DNA of 45,138 nt, from positions 1 through 45,138 of the forward strand of contig NZ_VTEV01000016.1 in the NCBI RefSeq assembly GCF_008180725.1, given 5' to 3'. The position numbers and the translations under genes were made by a program. Origin of the DNA: Sutcliffiella horikoshii. Lineage in GTDB: Bacteria > Bacillota > Bacilli > Bacillales > Bacillaceae_I. Under the pieces are notes generated by a model. It was given only the letters and a program-made list of their open reading frames with translations, made no database searches and had not been told where the DNA came from. Every line of letters starts with the position of its first letter. The stretch's first letter is position 1. Shown in pieces: positions 7,896 to 15,857 of the stretch.

Positions 7896-8279
7896 TCAAA
7901 AATGAGCAGGGACTTTAACAAGACGATATTTACTGGTCCACATTTGTGTGCTTACAATTAATTTTTCATCTTCTTTTTCAAAAAATAGACTGTTACCATC
8001 TATCTCTTTAAAAATCCAACCTTTGCTGCTTATTAATTGTTGAATGTGGGTATTAACATCCTCCTTATTCTCAATGATGTACCAAGTTGCCTCATTATCT
8101 TTTGAAATCTCTACTAATTTTTGATTTGATTCATTCAATTTCTGCACAACTTCTCTCGGGGTCGTAGATTCTACATCCGCCGGAAGGTCTGGGTAACGCA
8201 ATTGATTTAAGTAGATAAAAATTGTAACGAATAGAATGCTAATAAAAACCGCGCTTATGATAAGCCATTTTCTTTTCAT
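7896..8279 (-). CDS. Hypothetical membrane-anchored extracytoplasmic protein
   Basis: This 127-residue protein has a basic start (MKRKW), one hydrophobic helix (about residues 5-23) and an extracytoplasmic domain of about 100 residues with no cysteine. GGGAGGG is placed well before the ATG. It follows the secreted amidase gene on the same strand, separated by a terminator-like hairpin, so read-through from that gene is possible but not required. No known domain is recognised; the C-terminal part (WIFKEIDGNSLFFEKEDEKL) looks like a small beta-rich fold. Confidence 0.65.
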   Translation of the reverse strand: MKRKWLIISAVFISILFVTIFIYLNQLRYPDLPADVESTTPREVVQKLNESNQKLVEISKDNEATWYIIENKEDVNTHIQQLISSKGWIFKEIDGNSLFFEKEDEKLIVSTQMWTSKYRLVKVPAHF

Positions 8280-8318
8280 CTAATCCCTCCCTCTCCATAA
8301 ATTTATCTTTTTTGAACC

Positions 8319-8350
8319 AAAAGCGCAAACTAATTAAAGTTTGCGCTTTT
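8319..8350. terminator. Terminator after the amidase gene
   Basis: AAAAGCGCAAACT and AGTTTGCGCTTTT form a perfect 13-bp inverted repeat with a 6-base loop. The A/T ends make it work in both directions. It lies 10 bases after the stop of the minus-strand amidase gene. Confidence 0.85.
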
Positions 8351-8360
8351 AAATCTTCTA

Positions 8361-9452
8361 TTAATTTGATGCTTTGTCCATTTCGTAACCGTATACTTTA
8401 TATCCACTGTTATACCAATTTGCTAAAGTTGTTGTCTCTTTTTTATCTGATGTATGTTGTGTTAAATATTTATTGCTACTGTATGAACCGGTATTCTTAG
8501 TAATAATGGCGGTATGGTCTATTTGACCATCACCTCCGAAATCAGCATTTACAACATCACCGGTTTGCAGCGCTGAAACCGAACTCGCTATGCCTGCTCG
8601 CGACTTCCAATGGAGATAGAAGTTATGAGCACCACCCCAACTATATGAAGGTACGACACCATAACTCCAAGATGAGGAGGAAGTGTAGTGCGACCCATAC
8701 CTTAATTTCATTCCACCAGTATATATGGCTTGTGAAACGAAGTTTGTGCAATCATTCCACTTTTTCCAGCAATTCGTATCATATACACTACAACCTTCTT
8801 TATATGCATAATAATCGTAGGCTGGATTTCTTCCATCCCACCATTTATAAGCGTAATCCCTTGCCTTGATATTATCATACCCATTTGAATAAACAGTCAT
8901 AGGTGACATAGAACTTCCAGAGACTTCATCATTAGTGCTTACCGCATTTTCTGCAGTAGATTCAGCATTTGATGATACTGGCAATAAACTGTTTAACTCC
9001 GCATTCTCTTCTTCCGACAATATAGTATTGTTCGTTAATTTGTTTTTGTATTGTTTAAGTTTGTCATTCTTCTCATGGTTTTCATAAAGATCTATGAATT
9101 TAACGAACGATACTATTTTTCCCATCTCTTCTTCACTAAACTCATCGAAAGATCCACCTAAAGACAAAACAAATTGCTGATATGTAGGATCATTTACATC
9201 ACTGACAATCGGAAGCTCATTTGTTTTGATGTACGTCTTGATGATTTTAATGGCATCTTTATGCTCAACCATAGCTTTTTCTTTTTCTTGTTTTGAATCG
9301 TCTGAGATGGTCTTGTACAATACAATATCTTTTGCTGAAAAGACATTTCCCCTATTTTCCTTGACTTCCACTTTCTCCGCAGCAAAAGTCGGAGTGATAG
9401 AGGTTGTTAGAGCTACTGCCAAAACTAACGCTGAAATCAATTGTTTCCTCAT
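8361..9452 (-). CDS. Secreted amidase-domain protein (amidase_6 type)
   Basis: This 363-residue protein starts at ATG 9452, chosen because GGGGAGGAAAG lies just upstream and it begins a clean signal peptide (MRKQLISALVLAVALTT...PTFAAE). An acidic, probably helical region (about residues 30-190) is followed by a C-terminal amidase_6 domain of about 160 residues. This is a papain-like NlpC/CHAP-related fold. The catalytic Cys is in WNDCTNFVSQA and the His in QIDHTAIITK. Such proteins are secreted or wall-associated and thought to cut amide bonds in peptidoglycan or peptides. The many Ser/Tyr/Trp residues around the active site are usual for the family. It stands as its own transcription unit. 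Confidence 0.85.
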   Translation of the reverse strand: MRKQLISALVLAVALTTSITPTFAAEKVEVKENRGNVFSAKDIVLYKTISDDSKQEKEKAMVEHKDAIKIIKTYIKTNELPIVSDVNDPTYQQFVLSLGGSFDEFSEEEMGKIVSFVKFIDLYENHEKNDKLKQYKNKLTNNTILSEEENAELNSLLPVSSNAESTAENAVSTNDEVSGSSMSPMTVYSNGYDNIKARDYAYKWWDGRNPAYDYYAYKEGCSVYDTNCWKKWNDCTNFVSQAIYTGGMKLRYGSHYTSSSSWSYGVVPSYSWGGAHNFYLHWKSRAGIASSVSALQTGDVVNADFGGDGQIDHTAIITKNTGSYSSNKYLTQHTSDKKETTTLANWYNSGYKVYGYEMDKASN

Positions 9453-9647
9453 ACTTACTTTCCTCCCCATTTTTATATTTTTTCTTACATTTCCCAATAT
9501 ACCACAAATTTGGTAGATTCATAGACTTATTTTCAAAAAAAATCCAGTTTGGTTTACTATAATAATAAGCGCTTAAAAAAAGTTAATAATATGAAAATGT
9601 TTAACCGATATAACCCATATAACACATAATGAAAAAGGAGAGAGACA

Positions 9648-10349
9648 ATGCCGAGTAAATTCAGCCCTACTACCCCTGTCGAATATGTCCCATTTGACTT
9701 TGGAGGATATTTCGATTCAATGAAAGAGTATTTCGGAGAGTATACCTTCTTTGAAAAATGGAAGCGGTATTGGATGGAAATTTTTCATGAACAAGATGAA
9801 AAATTAAAACGCTATATCAAGATGTTTCCGAATACCAATCCTATCATGCAACGTGCTGCCCAGCATCCATCCCTTATGTTGAAGGATTATGAAATGTTTC
9901 AAGTTGACCATATAACAGACTATGGAACATACTGCTTTCATTTTGATGTAGAAGCGATGCACACCATTAAAGACGCGCAGCAAGTTCCTGTGGACGTCAT
10001 CAGAAGATCAGACATATACATAGATCCCGATACCCCTCATATAAAAGAAAAGCTGGAAGACGAGCGGTTGCCTTATTTTGTTCGCATGGCTGGAATAAAG
10101 GATTCTTTCATCTGTGCAGACGGAAATAAGAGGGTGAGAGCGAGAATCGAAAGGGGTGATAAGGATTTTAAAGGATACACGTTTTGGCCGGAGCATGCGG
10201 AGCGTATCTTTTTCAGCCCCATGGATTTTTACTTTTATATCTTTCTTTATGAGGTAAACGCAATGTATAACAAAATGATGGAAAACCCACATGAGGAAAA
10301 CATTTTGAGCGTGACACAGATGCATTTGCAAGCAAATGCGGCCAAGTGA
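9648..10349 (+). CDS. Hypothetical protein with a ParB-like DGNKR motif
   Basis: This 233-residue cytoplasmic protein has GGAGAG before ATG 9648. It has no signal peptide or membrane helix and is rich in aromatic residues (FEKWKRYW, YFYIFLYEVN). The segment SFICADGNKRVRARIERG (about residues 152-169) resembles the ParB/sulfiredoxin-type 'DGNHR' nucleotide-binding loop. Its context (a preceding conserved position and a following helix) also fits that fold, but the rest is not recognisable. It is monocistronic with a strong terminator. Confidence 0.6.
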   Translation: MPSKFSPTTPVEYVPFDFGGYFDSMKEYFGEYTFFEKWKRYWMEIFHEQDEKLKRYIKMFPNTNPIMQRAAQHPSLMLKDYEMFQVDHITDYGTYCFHFDVEAMHTIKDAQQVPVDVIRRSDIYIDPDTPHIKEKLEDERLPYFVRMAGIKDSFICADGNKRVRARIERGDKDFKGYTFWPEHAERIFFSPMDFYFYIFLYEVNAMYNKMMENPHEENILSVTQMHLQANAAK

Positions 10350-10354
10350 GTCAC

Positions 10355-10387
10355 AAAAAAGACACCTTGGGACGGGTGTCTTTTTTT
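10355..10387. terminator. Bidirectional terminator
   Basis: AAAAAAGACACC / GGTGTCTTTTTTT with an 8-base loop. It serves both the plus-strand gene ending at 10349 and the minus-strand gene ending at 10396. Confidence 0.85.
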
Positions 10388-10395
10388 CTATCTTT

Positions 10396-10602
10396 TTAAG
10401 CCCTCTCGATGATTTGATTCAATGGAACGTTCATTTTTTTACTCGCCTGACAGGCGGTCGAGAATAGTATTTTGCGTTCTTTATTGTTTCGAATCTGTTT
10501 GGCATGGCGTTTGATGGCCGGAACCGGGTTCGGATGCCGGTCGTTCAATTCCAAGACCCCTTTGGCATTGTCACGACACCGCCCTAATACTTCATTACTC
10601 AT
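10396..10602 (-). CDS. Small hypothetical protein
   Basis: This 68-residue protein starts at ATG 10602, preferred over an upstream frame extension because a GGAAAGGTG-type site lies upstream of it. It is basic and predicted helical (AIKRHAKQIRNNKERKILFSTACQASKKM), with one cysteine in the middle and one near the N-terminus. No family is recognised. It converges on the preceding gene and shares its terminator. Confidence 0.5.
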   Translation of the reverse strand: MSNEVLGRCRDNAKGVLELNDRHPNPVPAIKRHAKQIRNNKERKILFSTACQASKKMNVPLNQIIERA

Positions 10603-10639
10603 ACGCTTTTCATCACCTTTCCCCTTTAGGTTAAACATT

Positions 10640-11010
10640 GATTATGTACGTGATGTCATTCTTCATGGATGCGCATAACACCAGCTTATTAGCTTCATTG
10701 TATCAAATGTTCGTTGAGGTCGACACCTATAGGAATCGGTGTCGAAAAGTTCAACATTTCCACACTGTCATTATCTGCTATAATTAAATAACGGGAAGTG
10801 AATCCTGCCCTTTCATTCTCCTTGAAAGGGGTGAGGGCAGTTGGCACGACGCAATAACTCCAAAGCACGACCAACCAATGCCCCGTAATACGGGCAACTG
10901 CCTATAAAACCCGCAAGGAAGGACAAGCTCTGGTTCTAAAGGAATTGAAATGGTCGATTTTCGCAATCGTACTTATCCTTGGCATCATCAAAATTAGTTA
11001 TTCTATTAAA
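10640..11010. other. Long intergenic region with an inverted repeat
   Basis: No convincing gene here. GGCAGTTG (about 10838) and CAACTGCC (about 10900) form an 8-bp inverted repeat 60 bases apart. The segment around 10945-11000 can be read as a short hydrophobic peptide (KWSIFAIVLILGIIKISYS), but it lacks a good start and runs into the repeat at 11011. It may be a decayed gene or a structured RNA; I cannot decide. Confidence 0.35.
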
Positions 11011-11052
11011 GGGCGCGATTCGAGAATATCAGCGCTTACTTTTTATATTGGC
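11011..11052. repeat. Dispersed palindromic repeat, type A-like
   Basis: GGGCGCGATTC, then GAATATCAGCGCTT, a T-rich stretch and TTGGCC, keep the order of the type A repeat in diverged form. Confidence 0.55.
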
Positions 11053-11146
11053 CAGTGGGGTAAGGGAGAGGTAAATTCTCCCTCATCCCATAATCACCTA
11101 ATTTAGAAACGCTAGTAATTCGGCGTGCCTGTCCCAACAGCCCACC

Positions 11147-12043
11147 CTACTTCTGGAATTCCATTTTTGCATAGGCGTCATGTTGGTGGATGGATTCTTC
11201 GTTTCTGCATTCGATTTTGAATGATTTTACCCAATCAGTGAGATATAAATCTGTTGCAATTAGTCGGATTAAATCTTCTACAAATCTCGGATTCTCATAG
11301 GCTTGTTCGGTTACTTTTTTCTCATCGGGCCTTTTTAACACAGGGTGGAGCCTTGCGCTTGCGTTAGACTCCATAATATCAAGAAGTATTTCTTTAAAGT
11401 TATGCGGGAAGGTTTCACCAGGGGCTGTTGTCACTTCCACGGTAACGACACCTCTTTGATTGTGCGCACTGTATTCGCTGATTTCCTTGGAGCAAGGACA
11501 AAGGGTGGTAGTTAGTGCCGTCATTTTTACTTTCTCTGTCCATCCCTCGTCTGCATCATAATGCACTTCCAATTCCACATCTGCTTTCATCAATCCAGAA
11601 AGCTGCATTACCGGACTTTTCCTCTCAAAAAACCAAGGGAAAACAACATGGATTGTTGAGCTTTCTTGCTTCATTTTTTCAGCAAGGCGCTTAGTGAGAT
11701 CTTTTAAGGTGGAGAAATCCATCCGAAGCCCTTCTTGATAAAATTCATGAAGCACTTCCGGTAACCTGCTCATATTTATACCTTTTTGCTCTCTGACCAA
11801 TCCGGTCGTAAGAGTGAAATTTCCAACTGAATTCTGCTCAAAAGGGGCAAGAGTAGATGAAACTAACACAGGATACGTTAAATTTTTCACGCCAACCTGC
11901 TCAATTTTAAAGAAATAATCTTGTTCTTTATTTTGTAAATCCTTCATATTCTCTTTGCTGGTAGGCTTGTCTCCTATAATAGGGTCAACAGAGCCAAAAT
12001 AACGATGCCTTTCTATTTTAGAAGGGAGGGGTAGTTTATTCAT
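11147..12043 (-). CDS. folE2: GTP cyclohydrolase IB (FolE2)
   Basis: This 298-residue enzyme turns GTP into 7,8-dihydroneopterin triphosphate, the first step of folate synthesis. It is the type IB form, which works with metals other than zinc and replaces zinc-dependent FolE when zinc is short. The conserved active-site Cys lies in TTTLCPCSKEIS (about residues 180-191), followed by SAHNQRGVV. A second conserved region, NASARLHPVLKRPDEK, follows at about 227. Length is normal for the family. It diverges from the zinc-sparing gene run at 12215, and a Zur-like box lies 22 bases before the start. Both fit the known Zur control of folE2 in Bacillus subtilis. Confidence 0.93.
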   Translation of the reverse strand: MNKLPLPSKIERHRYFGSVDPIIGDKPTSKENMKDLQNKEQDYFFKIEQVGVKNLTYPVLVSSTLAPFEQNSVGNFTLTTGLVREQKGINMSRLPEVLHEFYQEGLRMDFSTLKDLTKRLAEKMKQESSTIHVVFPWFFERKSPVMQLSGLMKADVELEVHYDADEGWTEKVKMTALTTTLCPCSKEISEYSAHNQRGVVTVEVTTAPGETFPHNFKEILLDIMESNASARLHPVLKRPDEKKVTEQAYENPRFVEDLIRLIATDLYLTDWVKSFKIECRNEESIHQHDAYAKMEFQK

Positions 12044-12064
12044 AATAGTTAGAGCTCCTTTATT

Positions 12065-12085
12065 AAAACGTAATAATTCTTATTT
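12065..12085 (-). promoter_or_regulatory. Zur-like box upstream of folE2
   Basis: AAAACGTAATAATTCTTATT(T) matches the 21-base Bacillus Zur palindrome (half sites TCGTAAT/ATTACGA) at 17 of 21 positions. The left half is good and the right half degenerate. It lies just before the folE2 start. Confidence 0.6.
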
Positions 12086-12129
12086 ATTATGTTACTAGTG
12101 GTTGGTAAAATCAAGAATTAAGTGTTTAC

Positions 12130-12181
12130 TTGCATAATAAATGATAATAGTAGTATATTTAAATCGTAAAGATTACGATTT
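12130..12181 (+). promoter_or_regulatory. Promoter and Zur box upstream of the sufU-like gene
   Basis: TTGCAT (12130-12135) and TATATT (12154-12159), spaced by 18 bases, resemble a sigma-A promoter. Directly after the -10 lies a near-perfect Zur palindrome at 12161-12181 (AAATCGTAA-agA-TTACGATTT). Zur bound there would block transcription when zinc is sufficient. Confidence 0.85.
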
Positions 12182-12214
12182 GGGTAAAATGTGCTTTTTA
12201 AAGGAGGATGCCAA

Positions 12215-12649
12215 ATGAACCTCGACCAATTTTATAAACAGATAGTCCTAGATCATGCGAAAAGTAGGCGAAATTACCGGGAGATGGATGGGTATACGCA
12301 TAAAGTTCACTATAAAAATCCTACATGTGGTGATGTGATGACGCTTTATGCAAGGCTAGATGATAATCATATAGAAGATATCTCGTTTATAGGAGAAGGA
12401 TGCTTTATCAGCATGGCTTCTTCTTCCATGTTTACTACCATTGGTAAAGGAAAATCACTAGACGAATTAAATGATTTATCTGCTCTTTTTAATGAGATGA
12501 TTGTAAAAGGTAAGGAAGTAGAGGATGAGCGGTTGGAAGAGGCAGTTAGTTTAAAAGACATCCATCAGCTTCCTGCTCGTTATAATTGTGCGTTGATGCC
12601 ATGGCAAGCATTTCAGAAATTGATGAAGGAAGATAGGGAAATAAACTAG
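12215..12649 (+). CDS. SufU/NifU-like Fe-S assembly paralog in a Zur regulon
   Basis: This 144-residue protein starts at ATG 12215, 7-8 nt after AAGGAGG. It has the SufU layout: NPTCGD (Cys38, Asp40), GEGCFISMASSSM (Cys63) and RYNCALMPW (Cys125). These are the four positions that in B. subtilis SufU bind zinc and accept sulfur from the desulfurase SufS. Most Bacillaceae have a housekeeping sufU inside sufCDSUB. This copy is alone, directly behind a strong Zur box, so it is likely a zinc-starvation paralog. It may serve as a low-zinc stand-in or feed the [2Fe-2S] protein encoded next. Function in this setting is inferred. Confidence 0.8.
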   Translation: MNLDQFYKQIVLDHAKSRRNYREMDGYTHKVHYKNPTCGDVMTLYARLDDNHIEDISFIGEGCFISMASSSMFTTIGKGKSLDELNDLSALFNEMIVKGKEVEDERLEEAVSLKDIHQLPARYNCALMPWQAFQKLMKEDREIN

Positions 12650-12689
12650 ATAGGGTTTAATTAAATAAAATGGGACAATAATGTACAAT

Positions 12690-12710
12690 AAATCGTAATG
12701 ATTACGATTA
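12690..12710 (+). promoter_or_regulatory. Zur box, nearly perfect palindrome
   Basis: AAATCGTAATG-ATTACGATT(A) matches the Bacillus Zur consensus in 20 of 21 positions. It lies 23 bases before the TTG start of the ferredoxin-like gene and just after a possible -10 (TACAAT, 12684-12689). The gene run from 12734 therefore has its own Zur-controlled promoter besides read-through from 12215. Confidence 0.92.
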
Positions 12711-12733
12711 TTATATAAACAGAGGTGATTTGG

Positions 12734-13126
12734 TTGGCAACATGGGATTTAAGTAAAACAAAGCATCACGTGCTGATTTGTAATGGAAGCAGTTGTAATT
12801 ATGCTGGAGCAGAGGAATTAACTCAGGCAATTAGGGAGGAAATTTCCGAACGCGGCTTAGATCAACATATCCATACAACCAGAACGAGGTGCAATGGGAG
12901 ATGTCAGGATAAGTGCGTGGCAATTGTTTATCCAAAGGGTGATTGGTACAAGGATTTGAGTCCAGAAGATTCCCGGAAGCTAATAGATTCACTAATCTAT
13001 GAGAATGATTTAACCGGAAAAATCAGTCACACAGCTGGAAAAGATGGCTTCATCCGCGAGCCGGGTGTAGTACAAGGCGTGTTAAAGGAAAAAGAGAAAG
13101 ACCAAAAGGTATCTAAAAAACTATAA
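12734..13126 (+). CDS. Thioredoxin-like [2Fe-2S] ferredoxin family protein
   Basis: This 130-residue protein uses the TTG start at 12734, 5-6 nt after AGAGGTGA; GTG 12725 lies inside that site. The N-terminal 75 residues match the thioredoxin-like [2Fe-2S] ferredoxin fold: HHVLICNGSSCNYAG gives the first two cysteines and RTRCNGRCQDKCVAIVYP the others. The fold is followed by WYKDLSPEDSRKLI. Such domains carry one [2Fe-2S] cluster and transfer electrons. A basic, disordered tail (KEKEKDQKVSKKL) ends it. It is encoded between a SufU paralog and a COG0523 metal chaperone in a Zur-controlled run. It may therefore support a zinc-free or iron-dependent substitute enzyme, but the partner is unknown. 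Confidence 0.8.
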   Translation: MATWDLSKTKHHVLICNGSSCNYAGAEELTQAIREEISERGLDQHIHTTRTRCNGRCQDKCVAIVYPKGDWYKDLSPEDSRKLIDSLIYENDLTGKISHTAGKDGFIREPGVVQGVLKEKEKDQKVSKKL

Positions 13127-13138
13127 AGGAATGGTTGG

Positions 13139-14125
13139 ATGAGCTTTATAAAGTCGACAAAAATACCAGTCACTATTTTGACTGGTTATTTAGGTGCAGG
13201 TAAAACAACGTTACTTAACAGGATATTAACAGAAAAACACCAACAAAAGATGGCAATCATTGTGAATGAATTCGGAGAGGTGGGCATTGATAATCTGCTT
13301 GTTGTTAATTCCGAAGAAGAGATTGTGGAGATGAATAATGGTTGTATTTGTTGCACGGTCAGAGGCGAGTTAAACAAAATTCTACGTACCCTGACATTTT
13401 CCATGGAACAAGGAAAAGTCCATTTTGATAGAGTGTTGATTGAAACAACGGGACTGGCTGACCCTGCTCCTGTGGCTCAAACTTTTTTCATGGACAGGGA
13501 GCTTTCAGAGAAGTTTGAGGTGGATAGCATTGTTACGGTTGTAGATTGCAAACATGTTCATAGACATTTGGATGAAAAAGACGAAGCGCAAGAACAGATT
13601 GCGTTTGCAGATGTTATTGTCATGAACAAGCTTGATCTATTAGAAGAGGATGAGTTGCACTCCCTTGAAAAACGAATTTCCTTCATGAATCCGACAGCCC
13701 AAATGCTTTTTACGGAAAATTGCAAGGTAGATTTAAAAGAAGTATTAGGAATCAAGTCATTTGACTTAAACCATAAGCTGAATCTTAATCCACATTTCTT
13801 AGAGGAGCATCATCACCATCATCACGATGACAAAGTGACATCTGTTTCTTTCGTGGAAGAGCAACCACTTGACCGGAATAAGCTTGATCGTTGGATGAGC
13901 CAACTTATACAGGAGAAGGGAGAGGACCTTCTGAGGTATAAAGGGATTTTGCATGTGAAAGATGTGGAAGAACGGGTTGTTTTCCAAGGGCTACATATGC
14001 TCTTCGCCGGCAAACCAGACCGAAAATGGAGAAAAGGTGAAACAAAACGAAGTGAACTGGTTTTCATAGGCCGTAACATAGATAAGAAAGAGCTGGAGAG
14101 ACAATTCAGGGAGTGTCTTGCTTAA
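13139..14125 (+). CDS. COG0523 (CobW/ZagA-type) metallochaperone GTPase with His6 run
   Basis: This 328-residue G3E-family GTPase has the P-loop GYLGAGKTT (residues 16-24), the zinc-binding C-I-C-C motif in [11 protein letters not shown] (Cys69/71/72), the ETTGLADP loop (101-108) and the base-recognition NKLD (162-165). A linker with six consecutive histidines and two Asp ([10 protein letters not shown], 221-230) precedes the CobW C-terminal domain. Zur-regulated members such as B. subtilis ZagA and the mammalian ZNG1 deliver zinc to key enzymes when zinc is scarce. AAAGGA precedes the ATG by 8 nt, and only 12 bases separate it from the ferredoxin gene, so it is in the same operon. Clients could include FolE-type enzymes. 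Confidence 0.92.
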   Translation: MSFIKSTKIPVTILTGYLGAGKTTLLNRILTEKHQQKMAIIVNEFGEVGIDNLLVVNSEEEIVEMNNGCICCTVRGELNKILRTLTFSMEQGKVHFDRVLIETTGLADPAPVAQTFFMDRELSEKFEVDSIVTVVDCKHVHRHLDEKDEAQEQIAFADVIVMNKLDLLEEDELHSLEKRISFMNPTAQMLFTENCKVDLKEVLGIKSFDLNHKLNLNPHFLEEHHHHHHDDKVTSVSFVEEQPLDRNKLDRWMSQLIQEKGEDLLRYKGILHVKDVEERVVFQGLHMLFAGKPDRKWRKGETKRSELVFIGRNIDKKELERQFRECLA

Positions 14126-14160
14126 CAAAAGAAGAATAGAGAAGCTGGAGGAAAAGAGAA

Positions 14161-14907
14161 ATGGGTTGCTGGTATGAAGAACATTTTCAGCAAGATTATT
14201 TATTAATCTATAAACATCGTAATGAACAACAAGCACAATTAGAGCTGGAAAGTTTGTGGAAGCACATTCCGTTAGATGGAAAAGGGAAGATTCTTGACCT
14301 ATGTTGTGGATCTGGCCGTCACAGTAGGTGGCTTGCTAATAGAAGCCATCAAGTAACAGGTATTGATCTGTCTTTAGTTCTATTAGAGGAAGCAAGAAAG
14401 GCTTCAGAAAAGGAAGCTATTGTCTATGAAAGAGCAGATATGAGAGAAATAGCATACAAGGAAGAGTTCGATGTGGTAGTGAACCTGTTTACAAGCTTTG
14501 GATATTTTGATGAAGATGAAGAAAACGAAAAGGTGCTTAAAAAAGTGTATGAAGCTTTGGTGCCAGGTGGGTATTTTCTTTTCGACTTCCTAAATCCTTC
14601 TTTCTTAAAAAGCAACCTGATACCTTTCACTACCTTCTCAGAAGGAGATTTAATCATTAATCAGTACAGAAAAGTAGAAGGGGACTGCATAGTTAAGCGT
14701 ATTAATGTTAAGGATGCTTTTTCACAACGGACTTACGAAGAACGGGTGAAGCTATATTCCTATCAAGTGCTGAGATCCATGTTAGAAAGGAACGGCCTAC
14801 AACCTATTCAAGTGTTCGGTGATTATGAGGGAGGATCCCTATGTGAGAACAATTCACCAAGAACAATCTTTCTTTGTAAAAAAGAACCAAAGGAGTGGAC
14901 GGGATGA
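14161..14907 (+). CDS. Class I SAM-dependent methyltransferase
   Basis: This 248-residue protein has the Rossmann methyltransferase motifs [16 protein letters not shown] (motif I, about residues 44-59), VTGIDLS (about 66-72), YERADMREI (about 91-99) and [14 protein letters not shown] (about 104-117). The two adjacent cysteines in motif I are a common variant. The small-molecule substrate is not evident. GCTGGAGG lies 6-7 nt before the ATG. The 3' end overlaps dcd by ATGA, so translational coupling is likely, and the gene belongs to the Zur-controlled run. Its place next to zinc-sparing enzymes is unexplained. Confidence 0.85.
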   Translation: MGCWYEEHFQQDYLLIYKHRNEQQAQLELESLWKHIPLDGKGKILDLCCGSGRHSRWLANRSHQVTGIDLSLVLLEEARKASEKEAIVYERADMREIAYKEEFDVVVNLFTSFGYFDEDEENEKVLKKVYEALVPGGYFLFDFLNPSFLKSNLIPFTTFSEGDLIINQYRKVEGDCIVKRINVKDAFSQRTYEERVKLYSYQVLRSMLERNGLQPIQVFGDYEGGSLCENNSPRTIFLCKKEPKEWTG

Positions 14908-15446
14908 TTCTATCAGGAAAAACTATAGAATCCAAAATACTACAAGGCGACTTGATAATAAATCCATATGAAAGTACCAGTGTTCAGCCTGCATCCATTG
15001 ATCTTAGAATCAGTAGCCACTTTCTAGTGATTGATGAAAACCAAAGCGCCTCTTTGTCACTTGATAAACGTGCAGCTTACCGAGATATTTATGTAGAAAA
15101 AAACTCTACCATCATCATTCCGCCACATTCCTTTCTACTTGCAACAACAGTAGAGTACATAGAGCTGCCTACCACGTTGACCGCTTTTGTAGAAGGAAGG
15201 AGTTCTATTGGCAGGTTGGGTTTGTTTATTCAGAACGCCGGCTGGGTAGATCCGGGATTCAAAGGACATATTACGCTAGAGCTATTCAATGCAAACAGAC
15301 TTCCAATAGAAATACCGATCGGCAGGCGGGTCTGTCAGCTAGTCATTGCAGGAGTAGATCAAGAAGCCGATGCGTATAAGGGGAAATATGTTGGTCAGCA
15401 AAAGGCGACAGCAAGCAGGATCTATCAAGATATTGAAAGCGTATAG
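14904..15446 (+). CDS. dcd: dCTP deaminase (metal-independent)
   Basis: This 180-residue enzyme starts at ATG 14904, inside the ATGA overlap with the methyltransferase stop and about 9 nt after AAAGGAG. It begins MILSGKTI as expected. Family motifs are [30 protein letters not shown] (about 104-123) with the conserved Arg, and [11 protein letters not shown], whose Glu is the catalytic base. It hydrolyses dCTP to dUTP and ammonia for dTTP synthesis, as a trimer using no zinc. Most Bacilli instead use zinc-dependent dCMP deaminase (ComEB). Placed last in a Zur operon, it fits a zinc-independent bypass; that role is inference. Confidence 0.9.
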   Translation: MILSGKTIESKILQGDLIINPYESTSVQPASIDLRISSHFLVIDENQSASLSLDKRAAYRDIYVEKNSTIIIPPHSFLLATTVEYIELPTTLTAFVEGRSSIGRLGLFIQNAGWVDPGFKGHITLELFNANRLPIEIPIGRRVCQLVIAGVDQEADAYKGKYVGQQKATASRIYQDIESV

Positions 15447-15511
15447 AAATGAGAGTAGAGAAGACAGTGTACACTTGCTTCTGCAACTCAGAACGGAAAT
15501 TATTTGTTACT

Positions 15512-15571
15512 AATTCCCATCTTAAATTCCAGTCAACTAGTAACTTAGACGTTGAATTTAAGATGGGAATT
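15512..15571 (+). terminator. Long hairpin closing the Zur operon
   Basis: AATTCCCATCTTAAATTC (15512-15529) and its exact complement at 15554-15571 form an 18-bp stem with a 24-base loop, followed by TCCTTGTTT. It probably stops transcription after dcd. The length of perfect pairing is unusual for an ordinary terminator. Between it and the Fur box at 15810 I see nothing else. Confidence 0.75.
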
Positions 15572-15809
15572 TCCTTGTTTAGGGTTAAGCTCAGAAAAAA
15601 GTGATAATACAGCCTAGCATTATTGCGTATTGGGTAGGTACTACTTTAATAAAACAAGCGGTTAAAGAATTTAAGGGTCTTTTAGTTTAACAAGGATTCA
15701 ACACTTAAATTTGCGCATAAAAAATAACATAAATAATAATTCATAAAATAGTGGTAATGTTGTTATACCCTCCATTTGAAAAATGAAAGTTGTTCTTGCA
15801 ATATATAAT

Positions 15810-15828
15810 GATATTGATTATCATTATC
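15810..15828 (+). promoter_or_regulatory. Fur box
   Basis: GATATTGATTATCATTATC differs from the 19-base Fur consensus at one position. It lies 29 bases before the TTG start of the lipoprotein gene. Confidence 0.9.
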
Positions 15829-15857
15829 ATATAATATATAATTTGGAGGAAGTAATA

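Noticed and set aside
7727-7921. A 64-codon minus-strand frame with a hydrophobic stretch
   Set aside because: It starts inside the terminal codons of the 127-residue gene and runs through that gene's terminator; no independent start signal.
10940-11094. Short hydrophobic frame resembling a type I toxin peptide
   Set aside because: No adequate start or ribosome binding site; the frame continues into the dispersed repeat, so coding is doubtful.
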